From the NCBI GenBank assembly GCA_004026145.2, contig CP034980.1, positions 14,358,064 through 14,422,063 of the forward strand: DNA of 64,000 nucleotides, given 5' to 3'. Positions 36,801 to 52,000 of this stretch are shown in pieces. The translations under genes were made by a program, and so were the position numbers. Origin of the DNA: Takifugu bimaculatus (lineage: Eukaryota > Chordata > Actinopteri > Tetraodontiformes > Tetraodontidae). The notes under the pieces are model-generated. The model had not been told where the DNA came from and made no database searches. It saw nothing but the letters and a program-made list of their open reading frames with translations. Position 1 is the first letter of the stretch, and every line of letters begins with the position of its first letter.

Positions 36801-39800
36801 GCCTGGGAACGCTGCTAAGGCCTCTCCATGGGGAGATTTAATGGAATTCTAAATAGAAGTCATCGCTCCGTCTCTGGTAAATCGCCCCTAATCTGTTGTC
36901 ACTTAAACGACATTTGAGAAGGTTGTTGATGACACAAGTCAATCGGCGGGGATCGGCGCAGCAAACAATCGCCGTAGCGACGCCGCCGCGCACCTCTCAC
37001 ATATTCAGGACACTATTTCAGAGTTTACCTGAGTTTACCTGCGTGGTTCCCTTCAAACATAAGCTGCTTTAAACAGGAGAGCTTCAGCCGTCCTGATGGG
37101 TTCACAATGTTCAGGTTAAGTGTGAACAGGGTTGATGTTGAATGCTTGGGGATCGCTCCTGTCGTGCGTTCAGTTCATACTTTGATTGAAATGTCGACTC
37201 TTTTGCTTCGGTTTTGGCAGAATAAACGAGCAGAACGCCTGTTGGCCTGACGTGAGCATCTCCAGAAGCCAGTTCCAGCAGTTCAGGATACTGGGGAACA
37301 TGTAGTTGACGTGTCACTACAGGAAGTGCCAGCAGTTGGCTGGCGTAATTCTGGGCTCTCAAGTTTAGTTGAGCAACTGCGCAAACACGGGGAACGTGGA
37401 TCAGCTCAAACAGACTCCAGATCCTCAAGCGAGCCGACTGGATGCGGCGTGTTTGAGGTGAACAGCGAGCCAGCGCGACAGGAAGAAGCAAAGGCTCGTT
37501 CCTGTTTTACTGGTGCGGGAACATGTACCTACCTTTGATTCTTTGATCTTGACGGCGATGACCTGTTTCCTCTGGCGGATGATCTCCACGAGCTCGTCAC
37601 ACTCCTCCACCAGCTTGGCTTCGTGCATGGCTGTGTTGACCTGGACAGACGAGCAGGCACACGCTCTAAATGACGCTGAAGTTGCATCGAAACTGAAAAA
37701 AGACGAACCTAGCTAGCAAAAAAATGCCTCTCCCCACGTTGTGGCTCTAGGCCCCGAGCCGCCCAGGCATCCCATAACCAGCTCACGTCTCCAAACACAT
37801 GAAACCAGCCAAGTTTCCACTCAGTGTGGGTGGACAAAAACTCCGAGTGTATCTTGAACTGGTTTACTGAATCACTTCCAACAGCCTGACTGGTTGTCAA
37901 GCACAATAATGGGGGGGGGGGTGATGCACCAGTCGGGATGACAGTAAAAACACAGCCTAGCAGCAGATCTGCATGACCCACATCCTTCTGTTCTGCTCCT
38001 GTCGCCTCACCCAAACCTCCCACACAGTTCTGCCACTGCAGGTGTAGTGACGCTATTCACCTGCAGGGGGCGTTTAGCAAAGACTTATTTTTGGAAACGG
38101 CAAATTTATTAGATTTGTGCTCAAGAAACTCATAGATGGGATGGAAATTAATTATGAGCATTCTGTTAATTAATTAGTAGGTTTCACATGGCTATTAAAG
38201 CAGACGACCCCATTAACCTACATTCAGTATCACGACCGCACGTCAGAATTGCTCTCACTGACATGAAAAGTTAATCAGCAAGTGAAAAGTATTCCACTAA
38301 AGGGTGGATGCTTGTGATGAAAATGCCCCCCGTGGCATTAACCCCCCCCCCGCTCCTCTCCATGGGGGGCAGCGATCAATTATCACAAACGTTGAAGTCA
38401 TAATCAGGTAATCAGATCTCGCCCTCACCTCACCGTGCTTTTAACACCATGACAACTGCGAGACAAACAGTGCGTGAAATTACATTTCTATGAATGATGA
38501 ACTGATTATGGGAGTTATCAGGTGAAAAGCAGCCAGTTATGAAGGGAAATGAAAGAATCCTGAAATATGACGTTAGCTGATTGAATCGACGCCTCAGGAT
38601 CGTCGTACTTCACACGGTTGTTCCCGCAACTCATTTAGCTGCATTGACATAAATTGGAATGTACATTAGCACAAATCTGTAGCCATGAGTGACAGATGTT
38701 ACTTTTCTTACGTACTTTTATGTTTATGTGCAGTTTGCCTGGAAACGGCTCGATTAAGACAAGAATAAATCAGTCCTGCATTATTAGATTGTGGAACTGA
38801 AGCGGTCTTAAACTACACAGCTACACTTTAATCGAGAGCTGCTAATCTCCACCCACTCTGGACTATTTCGGAACGTAAACACTGGTGCGAGCGGACAACC
38901 ACCCTGAACCCAAACGGCTCTGTTGATACGACGATTTCACATGAATCGCTTGACTCGCCCCCATAAATAGCTAACAAAATCAGTGGCGTCGCTAATATTC
39001 ATGAATTATTCATCTCTCGTCATAAGCTGCGCTACAGTTGCAGTGTTCAAACACGCGCACACGCAAACCTGTTTTTTAAAAAAATATTTAATCCTCAAAC
39101 ACACCAAATAGCAACTGTGCTGTTACACGCTGATGCAAATTATGGCGGCCGGAATGCAGACATAATGGCGGCGGAACGCTTGACTCATTTGTTTTAGCGT
39201 GAGAGGTCGAAACATACACAGCAGATATGTCACCGAGCAACCAATCAGCTGATATGAGTGTGTTTTATGCCTCAGGCAGACAGTGTTGGTGCAATACGAA
39301 TGATGACAGGAGAATAAATGGCCTCCACACACACCTACAGTATGCAAAAGAGCGCCTGCTCTCCTCCCTCCTGTCTTCTTTTCACCGTCTATCTCGGCTC
39401 TGCCTCCATCTCACCTGCCCCAGTTTGGCTGCGTCTCATCGACCTGTCTGACAGAGGCCCCCGCCACCGCCACCGCCCCCCTTCATCTCTCAGGGATGAT
39501 CTTTTCAAACAGCAGAAATGACTCTGCCTGACAGCCCCATCTCTGATATCCACTGTGATACTGGAGCTGGAACGCCACTCTCTTTACCGATGTAAGTTAG
39601 CTTGACACTCTGAACTTTGATCACGTTAAAGCCTTTCAAAAACAGCTTTTTCGGGGTTTGAAATTCCCTAATAAATAAGGATTTTCAGGACACCTGACAG
39701 CAAAGACTCATGGAAGGTTATGTTGAGGAGGCGAGTTGTTGTCAGCAGCTGTAACTCGGGACAGTTGGGAGGAAACTCTCAACAACTTCGACTCAACTTC

Positions 39801-42800
39801 AGAGGGGGACCAAAAGTCAAAAGCAAGAATGGAATCAACGCACCACTGATGTGCTGCCAGAAGTTTGCATAATTGACTTAATCTGCTGAACACGATGCTC
39901 CAAATTTTATCCATAAAAAGACAGAATCAAGGAAAACATTCGAGGTTTCACGCTAATTAAAACACACTGGAAACGGCGGCGGCGTGTTTGACGCTACGGT
40001 AGGTAAAGAGGGGATGAAGAGACCTGGGGGATTACACCGCCGTCGTTTCCACAGCCACCATTTACATCCAGCTAACAGCGCCATCAAATTCAGAAAGACG
40101 GTCCGGGGTTAATGAGTTTAAACCCGGCTGTGTAATCCCAGCTTTCAATTAAAACACATGATTCTTTTCTCATGATTCTTTTCTCACTCTGTTCCTGGGC
40201 TGATATAATAACGTTGAGGCTCTGATATAATGATCAGGCAGAGCAAAAGACCAAGATGGAGAATCTCGGTGGAAACAATGAAATCGGCACATCCGGAGCA
40301 GCCAAAGAGTGGCGAAAGTTCACATCTCTCAAGTCAGCGGTGTGCCGGGGTTGTGCACGAATGTGAGGGAAAGCGACTGTGAAATTTCCAAAGGAAATAC
40401 ATGGAAATCTACTCAAAAGCCACGACTGATGATAAACAAAGCAGCGAGCGTCCTTGGAGATGTCCGGGAGGGGAAAAACTCCCGAGGCTCTAAATGCTAA
40501 CTGGCAGGAACACATTAACGCTCTTTGAGAAACACGGTCGTGCTACTTTTTTCCATAAACAGACACCCATATTTTTGGAGATACAAACAAACACTAAGCA
40601 TCCAAGCTTCTGGTCCGGCTTAGCACTTAGCATCAGTTGCGGTTCCGTCAGCATTTATCCAAGATATAAGCAGGAAAAGATGTCTGCCAAAAATACGCCG
40701 CCTCGCTAAAGCGACGCGACAGTTGCTATTCAGGGACTTGCTACATAACACCTGCGATATCCATAACATATAAACACGTGAGCTCAGGGTGAGGGCATTG
40801 AGCACAATTTAGCAAACTGACAGTGAACATTCTTAAAACAGAATAAGATGGAGCCTATCCATCTTTTCCAAGGCTGAAAAGAAGACAACTCCCTGAAGGG
40901 AACCTCAGGAGGACGAAGCTCCATCTCTGCTCTGAGAGCTGATTCACTCTGCGTTTGATCAGGTTTTTTTTTTGGCACCAACACAATATGATGCAAACGA
41001 GCAGGAGGAGAAATCCAGGTCATGCTCAGAGCCCTACAGACAATTCTTACTCTGCACAAATCTTCCTCTCTGCCAAACCTCTCTGCTGTATATTTCATGG
41101 AGTAGCTGCAGAGGATTGTGGGTCGTGGTTTTCTCCCCCTCGCGCCCTCCAGAGGAAAGATCATATCATTATATCCTCACTTACATGCATTATCTTGCAG
41201 CACGACTGGTGTTAATAATTCAAACCTCCTTCTGAAGATGAGAAGCTCTGAATGGGCCCTGGAGCAGAGCACATCCTCCTGCTCCTGCTCCACGCGTCTC
41301 CGGCTTAAACAAACGGCGAGCGTCCGCAGGACGTCCTGACAGCAAAGAGCACTTTCTCCCGCTGAACGGTAATATTAACGAATCACATGCATGGACGCGG
41401 GCGCCATTTTATTTTGATTGAGCGGCTGCGCGAGGATGTTTTTCCTGAAGCTGGGAGTGAGTTATAGAAAATTGAGTCAGCGCCGGCTAATAAGGACTGA
41501 AACACGAGGGTGTGTTTGTCCTCCGTGGCCATTATTCGCAAATTTCACAGAGCGCTGATGGAGTCTATTAAGACCGACTGTGTGAGTGTGTGTGTGTGTG
41601 TGTGTGTGCTTTTGGTACATGTGGTGCCTCGCCATCCATCATCCATCAAACCAAGGCGGGTGACGCCCCGGCAGACAGTGGCTGTGCGTGCGTTTGCCTC
41701 CGTGTGTTGACACGGCATCGTAGGCAACACTAAGCAGGAATAATCTCTATAATCTCTGGATGGACTCACTACATTTATTAAATGACAGCGTGAGTCAATA
41801 TAGAAAAGGTCAGCGGCGACAGAACCAACCGACGTCTAATCTGCAAGGTTGGGGGGGTGGGGGTGGGGGGGTTCGTAGAAGGACAACCTCCACTCCTTCA
41901 AATATATCAAACAGCGTGAGATCGTCAACCTGCGACAATGCAAATAAAGTTTTCCATCTGGCGGAGATGAGCCCGTGCACAGATGATCTCGTCCGTGTTG
42001 ATTTACGGCGACACCTTTCTTGTACGGCAGACGGGGGAATTTAACTGTTGAGCTCAACTCAGCGTTGAACACAGGAGGAGCTAAATTAACTTCAGGGGAG
42101 GCTCACAAACCTAAGCTAGGAGACGGCAAACGTGGCTTATTCCCGTAGGTGGCGCGTCTCACCTCAAGTCTCTGTTTTCCATGATGAAAATCGAACCATT
42201 GATGTGATTTTCAGAAACAAAGAGGTCCTCGTTGCACATAAGCCGAATTGACGCTAAAGGGGGGAGTTTGTCAGAAGGAATCCTGCCTGTAGTAGCGTCG
42301 CCTGTTGTGCGCTAATCACTCTAATTTTCAAAATGGTCTCAATTACGCAACAGTGCTTTTATGGTGGATGGTGGCTGATGCTCCTCAGGCTGATATTTGG
42401 TTCTTGAGTCAGCGTCTGAGTCACGTCTGGAGAGCTGCTAAGAACAGGAGGCCACTGGGACCCTAGATTACATCTGGTGTTTTCATTTCAAGGCCCGTGT
42501 TTTTCACCAGTTACTGGAGCGAAAATGACAAACAGGGTCATTCTTTGCAAACTCGGCTCAGATTAATCACGTTTTAAAGCTCCCTGTGATTTCTCACCTG
42601 TCTTTCACCTATGAAAATTACGCCTTTTATTAACTGGGACCAAATGTGGACCCCATACGAACCCGCCGCTTCGGGAATGGGATTGATTTTCAATTTTAAT
42701 ATAGGGCACAGGTAGCGAGTGGAACTAAAGGAACAGAGAGCTGACTATTTCTGACACAACAGCGATGATCCGGTGCGAGCAAGAGAGTTTAAATGAAATG

Positions 42801-45800
42801 AAAAGAAGGGAAAAAAGCGCTGAGGGCTTAATCTACGTCGCTTCTGAGTGTTGCCGAGAGAGAGACAAAGAACTAAAAGCCTGGCAACAGAGCAGCCACC
42901 AAAAGGAAAGGCGCACAGTCGATAACAGAGTCTGCCTGGGTCTGGAGGTTGGTTTTATGTATTTATAAGCCTGTAATAAAACAGGCAGCCCTGGATCTCC
43001 TGATGTTTCATGCATTGATTGGACTGGATGTTGAAGCACGCTGGCACTTGTCAGTGGTTTGAGTGGAGCCCTAAGTTGCAATAAACCACCTGTGGCTGTT
43101 CGCTGTAATGCAAATTGGCATTAGCTTGAAGGCTAATACTCAGACGTACCTCTACCTGTTGACAGATCTGGATCAGTTTGGCCATTTGGTTCTCCAGCTC
43201 GCTGTTTCGCTTCACGAGGTTGGTCAGGTTGTTCTCCAGTGTTTGCTGTCAGGAGGAAGAAGACAAGCGAACAGACGGTGAGCATTCAGAGCGGGAAGAA
43301 CCCAGGGCAAGAGTCGAATGGTATGCGTTCGGCTAATCTAGGCTTTAATTTGTGTACAGTTGTTTCATTTCATTAGACCAATTACGGCAATATTCTCAAT
43401 TACACCAGGAAACGGCAGATTTAAAGGATATTTCAATCACGCAAAGAGGTTTTTTTTGGACATCTGTTCATTAAAAGACATCCACATACAGAGCAGATAG
43501 TATTCAGGGTAGAAAATAACATTCAGCTCAGTTGTAATTTGTAAATCAGAATTCAGCGCAGCAGTTTTAGATGTGAGTAAACAGTGAATAATCAAGAGAA
43601 AATCATGTTGCCTTTGAAATGACTGAAACGAAAGCATTTAATAGCTAAAGTTCAAAACAATCAGCGTATACCTGCCAAACACAACTGACTCTGAGTTCAA
43701 GATCAAAATGGCTGTTTAAAAGATCAAAGCCTCCATTACTGTTCTTTGATTACGACTGGAAAACGTGGGCACGTGTGCGCGTACAAAGGGAGCGTGGATA
43801 AGCATATACACCACAAAGGATGCAAATGAAAACAAGCAAATAGTGAGTCGCGAATAGAACAGCTGCTCAAAGGAAGTGAATCAATGATGGCGGCAGCGGC
43901 GAGTGTACGCATCAAAACAACAACAGCAGCCACAGCTGAGAAAAGAACAAAGCGGCAGACAAGCGGCGGGTGTGTGAAGTGTCTCTGCTCATGCAAGTGA
44001 AAGGCGGGTAGCTAGACGAGCACCTGGCCGTTGCTCTGACTGTAGCTCCATCATGTGGGGCAACAACCTGCCCTTATCTATCCAGGGCTCTGCCTGTGCA
44101 CCTGTCTGCTATTTAGTCTGTGGGGGGGATTGGGTGAGTAGGGTTGGGAAGTTGGTAAAAGGCAGCCAGGAAACTCACCGCAGCGCTTGTCTTTGTAGCC
44201 TCCATTACTGCATCTGACACTCTGCCCGGGCTCACCTGATAAGCCTACGAACACACACACACACACCCGCATAAGTGCACACGTAAATGCACACACAGAC
44301 AACCTGAACGCGCAGCGTCCATCGAGGCTATAGTGGCGTATGCGTGTGTACGCTTCCACGTACATCTAGCATCGACTCGCGCTCAACGCGTGGGCCGGCT
44401 GCCTGACAGAGGGCTCGGCCCCCGACGTCTGTTAACATTTAGCAATCCAACGTTGGGAGTTAAATCACCAGAATGGGCATTTGCTGTTGTGTCAGAGCCC
44501 TGGTTAAATGCGTTCTCATACGAAGGGGTTTGAAGTGGAACATCAGTCAGGGGGGACAGATGGGTCATTAATTAGCAAGCTGGAGATGGGGATGATTAAT
44601 GCATTAGGGCAGCTGCATCCCACGAGAGCGCCGCAAAATAAACTGGCCTCAGTGTACATAGATGTATACGAGCGCGTGTGGAGCGGTGTAGTCTTTGTTG
44701 TTGTCCACATGTCTTCTGGCATTAATGCCAGAAGACATGTGGCCGCCTCTCCCTCTATGCAGATGACATCTGCCTGTTCTTTTTCTGTCCCCTCCGTATG
44801 TATAGATAAAAAACCCTCTGTTGCACTGGTGGTGTGTTTGTGCTGCTGCACCTTGTTTTTTGTGTGTGTTTGCGCTCCTCAGGCTTCAGCCCAGCAGGCA
44901 GCGTGGATGAATGGCAGACAGAGCTGGGCGCGGGGGAAGTGTCAACAACAAACTCATTAAAACACACAACAGACATCAAAGACGACGAGCGGAGGAAAAA
45001 CACGGAGGAGAAGAGGAGTGGAGGAGCGAGGCGACAGGAGAGCGAGAGAAAGCACTGGTGACAGACCGAATTAAAGCGAAGACGACTTAAATAACATATG
45101 ATATGTTAGAAATGCGAGACCAAGGAGGGGTTATTTTCAGCTGCGGAGCACCTGGTGAGTAACGTCCGGCGAATGTGGCTCACAGCAACACAATTCAAGA
45201 AGATTGTGGCATTTTTGCTGCTGCAAATGAGGACAAAACTCTTGGTAATGGTTGTGTCTGACCTGTTGCCACTGGATTTCTAGTGGCAACTGCAGGTGCT
45301 GAGCAGAGTCTTCCTCACACAACGAAGGATCCTCAGATACAGATAAAGATGAGTGGACACAAAAGCAAAAAACACAAATTTACCTGCCGGAGGCGTGATT
45401 GGTGTTGCTGTGGTGGCCCAGCCTGTTAGCATGAGGCAATTTATTCACCAATTCAGCGTCGGAAGCAGAAAGCAATGAGCTACAGAGATGGAAAGAGGGT
45501 TGATGGGAAAGAAATAGGTTGGAGACCCATGCTGAAAGGAGGGGATGGGGGGACAAACTAGGCTCCCACTTTCACTGCTTTGTCTCTCCCACCGTCTGCT
45601 TTTCTCTAGGAGTAATATGAAATCTCCCTTCCCCTTTGTTCCGTCTCCTCTCGCTCTGTTCCTTACTCCTTCGGTCCGTATTCTGCCCATTTTGGCACAG
45701 TTAAAACAGCAGCCCCTGACAGTCCTTCATCTTCGGTTAGATCACCCCCCCCCCTTTTTTTCCAGAGAGGAGCTACTCGGTATTGTTGCTGTACAGATGA

Positions 45801-48800
45801 TTCTATTTGTATTTGGACAGATCTGTCTTTCTATCATGGTTGCTACAGGGATTGGAAAGAAAGATTTAGGCACAAAGAAAAGAAATGTGTGACACGAGAC
45901 GTGCGTGTGATTACGGCTTAACCGAACACGTCGGACGGACGTTTGAGGCAGACGTCGGGATTTAATCTCCAGCCATCAGTTTATACCCATGAGGACATTT
46001 CAGAGTGAGTTTCACCCAATTACATCATGAAAGAATAAAATATGACAGAACTGCGTTGCTAATCACTCATGTTAGCACGTGTGCTTTCAGCATGAAGCGA
46101 AAGTTGCACTTTCATCAGACGTCAAGTTCAAGTTCAAAACACAGTTTAATCCTTTTTAGACTCGGGAGAAGACACGAGGATGTCTCCACAAACAATAACG
46201 GCAGGGAAACGTATGCAAGAGTGACGTGAGTCGGTTACTCAGGTGACATTTTCCAGCTCCCAATCTCCAGATGTTACACAATATCATAAAGTATCCAAAT
46301 ATATCACCCAGCCACCCCTCCCTTAACAAAATGGAACGCCGCGAGGCCAACAAAGCCACTTCAAAGGCTTACGCTTTTAATTAATTCTAGATCATCTCTT
46401 ATGCATACGGGGGACGGTGAGAGAAAGAGAAATGAAAAGAGGGCCGGATGAGAGTCGGCGAGACAATGGAAGGAGCGCCCTGTACAGCTGCTGAGAGCTC
46501 GTCCAGTGGCAGGAAGTGCCAGTAACCCGAGCCTTCTGGGAACCACACTCTCCTATTGGTGAGGGTAAAATTCCATGAGTCAGAGCTTCTGAGGTCAAAG
46601 ACTGGTGGGTTTTAGCAAGTCTTTTTCTTGCAGCTATTCGCTATTGTGGGGCTAATTTATGTGACCTGCGCAGCTTTTGCATATTGTTTGATTTATTCTC
46701 CCTGGATCAATTCCAGCCCGCCTTCAGTTCTGTAGTTAAGTCTGTTCTGCCGTCCACCTGCAGCTGGAGCTTTACCTTAGTATGACATGAGCTGGACACC
46801 CGCTAAGGAGAGGAAATGACTGCTTGTGCTTCAACGTAGACGCCTCATCATTAGATCAATGCGGCAGGTTGAGAACATTTCTCCGATAGTTTGAAAACTG
46901 AACAGGAGAGTGGCAGGATGCGAGCTGATACATGATATTGTAGATAAAAGACGCAGCTTTCCCATGAGCCTCAGCGCACTTTGATCTTCCCAATTATTTG
47001 TTTGGGTCGGGAAGAGTGTGGCCGAGATCTGCGACTAAAGAAAGACGCACAAAGAGTCTAAGAACAAAGAGAGAACTCGCCACAGGCCTCTCCTCCACTT
47101 TCTAGAGGGCTTTTGTTTGACAATTTCATATCAGATTACAGATGGAGACTACTATGATATCTGCATGACAAGAAATGGGAATTTAATACAGAGGATTAGG
47201 GGATCGGAGAGAGGCGGAGGGCGCTTCGAGAAAAAAACATTGAAATGTCTATTTAGGCTTAAAGGATCTTTGTGTTTCATTTCAATCGGCCTACGCTGGA
47301 TTTCCAGTGATTCACACATGAGAGGCAGGCGGGCGGAGTGATCAATATTTTACGAGAGAGAGAGACCAAATTATTTACCTGATTTTGTGCGTTGAGGCGT
47401 CACTTTTATCACTGTTGTGTAGAGACAAATAAGCTATAGGATTAAACCAGCCTACAGTCGCATCCTCATCAGGGTCAACGGCTGGTAATGTCACAATGGA
47501 TTCATATAGAAACTGTCAGCAATGATCATTTCCAAGAGTGTTAAATGCTTCAGCTGTCACTTTAATATGTTTGGAGATGACTCAACGTCTATTTTGCCGC
47601 TTCCACCCAACAGACAGACACCCGCGGGTGTATCCGCCGACACGTCCATGCTATCCATGTCCGTACATATAAATAGATGATAATACCATTAGGTCACTAT
47701 TGCTAGCTGGAGGCTACATAAGGAGCATTTGTGTCTCTAGCTATAGCAGATTAACAGTGACTGCTGACGTAACATGTTAGCATCACGGTGAGTCAACGTG
47801 GCTGCCTGGTGGAGCCGAACAATGCTGGAAAAATATAGACGTCGGAATGTGATGTGTTGGCTTATTAATACCGGACTCTCTCCAGGATGAGAAAGTTTTG
47901 TCGGTCTAGGGACCTACAGGTGCGGGCCACACCCACGGGGCACAGGTGAAACACAATATGATGGTTTAAACAACCAGTTAAAGCTAATGCAATGATAGAG
48001 CCGTTCGCTCTCTGAGAACAACCAGCTCTGTATTCATTTGTACGTTAATACTGGTTTGGAAAATGTCCGATAAGTGATCTCAACAGTTTCCCGTCCAAAC
48101 CCGTTCACAGTGATTAACGGCCTCCTTGCTGCTGCAGCTGTCATCAGGTCCGGTAATCTAGGCTAATTCTCTTCAGTCTCAAGTCAAATGTCCTTTTCAA
48201 TATCTTTAAATGCTCAACTGACCTTTTCCACTGGACTAGAACAGAATCATGAGTCATTTCTTCCTTCTTTTCTTCATTTATATCAAAAGTAACCGAGTCA
48301 GTTAAGTTAAACGGTCCTATAACGCCGTTTAACCGTTAAAAAGCCATTTTCAGTTATTTGTATTAGTCTTGTTTCTCTACCCCCTGAAAGTAAATCCTAA
48401 ATATTTTTTTAAAATATGTTAATAACATCATGTCCTCTGTGTTCGCTTCCTTGGCAGGTTGTAGCACATTGGCACTTGAGGACAGATTGGTTTCTGCTGC
48501 AAATACAGTCATAAATGTATTTGGCTGAATGCCCACTCAGGTACCAAAAGAAACTGAAAAAACAGACTTGCAGGAAGCAAATAGGGGGGGGGGGGGGGGC
48601 AGCGTGCAGCAGCAGCAGCTCATCGACATATTCACACCTTTATTCATTTTGTCTTATTTTCTTTCCTGTAATAACTGGGGAAACTGTGGGGTGGGCCAGA
48701 GCCACGCTGGGGGATGGAGACCCAGGAGCTGCCATCCTGCTCTGGCTTTAAGCTGCTGCATTAAAAATGCTAAGTGGAAATATTTTCCCTTAAGTATCCC

Positions 48801-49015
48801 TATAAGGTTCCTTTTTTTCAGAGGAGAGGGAACGCGCCCCTGCTGCGCAGAAGGATGTCAGTCATTCAAAGGCGCTTCTTTGCACCACACATGAAATGGA
48901 CGAGAGGAGATAAGAGCATCTGAGTGTGAGGAGAAGCTGTGTATTTTGCTGAGCGGAACTGCTCCCACAGGAGCTCACAGGCAGCATAAGGAGAAGCCCA
49001 GCGGACGCAGAGGCG

Positions 49016-49060
<45 letters not shown>

Positions 49061-52000
49061 ATGTGTGTATAGAGAGCAGCGAGTCCCAGGATGAAGGGCT
49101 ACGCTGTTGTAAACACTGCCGACGTATGACATGTGGGTTTACGTCCAGCGGAGATTCCAGAGATTCCAGATGTCTGATGGATCTCAGGCTGATATCTTTA
49201 ACGTGCAGCTTGGTATGTGCACAAGCGCTACATTCTGGAATAACCCAGAATATGTTGGCCCAAAGCTAAACAGAGCTGAACCAGCTGGGCTCCTCACAAA
49301 ACCGTCGTGTAATCCCTTAAGCACCACCAAATGCGAGCAAGAGGCAAAGTGGTCAACGCATGGTGATACTACAGTGGATTAAGTCCTGCTCCCAGTAACA
49401 CCGCCCAGTCCAGAGGTGACCAAGAGGAAATGCCACTGACCACTGGGGAACGAGGCCACGCGGGGGAACGGAGGAAAAAAACCTGACGCAAAATAGGTGC
49501 AACTGACACATCCGGGTTCAATCTCTGCTTCTTGTGAAACCCCCATCGACGCCGATGCTCTACGCTAACGTAGCCCCCCCATCCTGGACGCCGAAGGTGG
49601 GGGGGGGGACAGACAGCTTCTGCGAGCGTGCGTGATTGGTGCCGCCGGTGTTACTGTAAACACACTCAAATGCGGCAGAGTGGCAGATGCCGTGACGCGT
49701 GTCAGTATCTGACCTGCGGGCGTTTGCCTCGGGGCATCGTTTGTGAAGACGCTGACGCGGCGTCACTGTGATCCCGAGCCACCGAAAAAGGGAAAATCCA
49801 AGACATTTCCTCTACACAAACAGCCACAAGAGTAAATTACTGCCACGGCAATCCATTCCAATAGTCATTTCAAGCATAATCAAGAATCAGGACATATTTT
49901 AGGCCTTTTACTTAATTTGCGTTTGTATAATTGATTTTCAGCCTTCCCCGGCTGCTGTTCCAAGCTGACGTCTCTATTTAGGTACTTAAAAGCGTATCAG
50001 TTTACAGAAAGCACATAATTAACACTCCCAGTCGCCCTTTCGCATGTGTTGACGGTGGTCAGTGACAAGACAAAGTGTCTCTATTAGCACCAAAGTGGAT
50101 CTGTCCACTTTAACAAACGAGCCTGCCGGCTTCTACTCTATCTCTGCTGAGCTCGGCCGGCTCTAATTGGGCCGGCTGAGGAAGCCAGCCAGTAAATCAC
50201 GTCGCTGTCATGTATTTAAAAAACGAGGTCGCGTTTCACCAACGCCGATGGCAGCTGCGTAACTGCGTGATAATCTATGGGGCGACTGTTTCTGTGACAA
50301 CCAGTGACAGGAGGGCACAGGAAGTGGAGACACGGATAAGCTATAAGATAAGAGACAGAACGCTGCTGTGCTTCTCCGGGGAACCGTGCAGGAACCCGCC
50401 CGGCGCTGCTGCTGCGATGCTAACAAAGCTCGCCACACTGAGGGGAGGCGCGTTCGCGGCCTGATAGGCTGCCTGCCATCACGCTGCGGGAACGCTCACA
50501 TTCCGCAGAGTATGACATAGTCGGGGTGTTGAACTTCCTCTGAGTAAGCCGAGCCAAAGAAGAACTTTCCCGGCCAGGGGTTAGCGGGACTGGAAGGATG
50601 ACATATTACAGCGACTCCTCAACCGATGCCAATCTGAAATGCCCCAAAGAGGGTAAATTACGGAAAACAATTCATTCAAGTGACCCCCATGCCAGCCAGG
50701 AACGAATGGGACCACCCAGGCTGGAAGTTCTCCCTGATATATAGGAGGTGGGGTGGTGGGCCAGTCTTCTTCTCAGTAATTTAATTAGCTTGATAGCTTT
50801 TACGAGCGCCGATGGCTCCGAGCACTGTGCGCAGAGGTGAAAAGAAAAACGACGCCCTCACTGTGAACTGTTATGAACGCAGTAAAACCAGCTCTGCCAG
50901 CACAGACAGCGTTGCCGTCTCCACGCGCGTGTTTGCATGCTGTCACACGCTAATGTGTGTGAGTGTTTTATCCATAAAGCTTTACTGGGCTGGGTGATCA
51001 GCAACTGTCCCCACAGCTCCCGCGCTGCCTGTGGAGAACAGGCCACGTGTCCCCTTTTTTTAGAACCCATAAAAGAAGCTCCGCGTGGCATTACGCATGC
51101 ATCGGTGCAGCCTTTTCTTGTCGGCTTTAAAAGCAGACGCCGGAGCACGGCGCCATTAACCTGTGTTTTCAAAGAGTAAAGTCCCCAATTTCAATTCCCA
51201 CGCTCGGTTGCTGTTGCTCACCTCTATTTTGGAGGGCTAATTAAAACATGGTGAACTTGAATAACTTCTCCAACAGCTGACTGGAGAGGCTGGAAGAGCG
51301 GCTGTGGCTCCGGTGTTCAAGGACATGAAGGTAGAAATTCAGAAACAAATCCGAGGTTTCGGGTTGGCCACAGAGGAGGAAAGCTACATGCTCACGTTCA
51401 GCCAAACCTCTGGGAGGCTGATGGAAGGTAATGATTGACCCTCACCAGGACAGGCCCAGGATCAGGTCACTGGAACATGAACTCCGACCTCAGTTGTATG
51501 TTCATAAATCACCTGATCTGCACTGTTTCTGTGACTGAGCTAGACAGGGATGCTCTGTGGAAACGGATTCATCGGAATGGAAAAGCCCAGAAAATGCTTC
51601 TGTTCAAGGCAGCTATGTTGGGAAAAGAGGCGTGTGGGAGCCTGAAATGCTTCCCAGGAGACTAAACAACTGACATGCAGAGAAATCCAATGTGAGGAAT
51701 GTGAGGATTGTCTCTTTTACTGGGACCAGGCCAGGAATGATGCCCCCAGCCAGACGCTTGTCCTTCATCTACAGCATTCTCCTCTTCCTGAGCTAAACAA
51801 AAATACAATCTGACTCTTTCTTCAGACTGAGAGCTTCTCGAGGGCTGCTTGAGGAAAGATCTGACATCAGTACAGCTGTGAAGGAATTCGCCCCAACGCC
51901 TGCTAATATTCCTCTTTGATCAGCTCCTTTGATTGCAAACCGAGCCCAGTGATTTCCTGATTGCCCTGATGGAAAATGTAGCGTCTGTTGTTACCGTGAC

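Larger units (their letters stand above)
37641..43149 (-). other. mid2: MID2 intron between coding exons 2 and 3
   Basis: 5.5 kb without recognised exons. It contains G and C runs near 37911, 38341 and 41850, an AT-rich block with several TTAATTA words at 38138-38190, a 14-bp tandem duplication at 40157-40184 and a GT microsatellite at 41580-41608. Confidence 0.8.
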
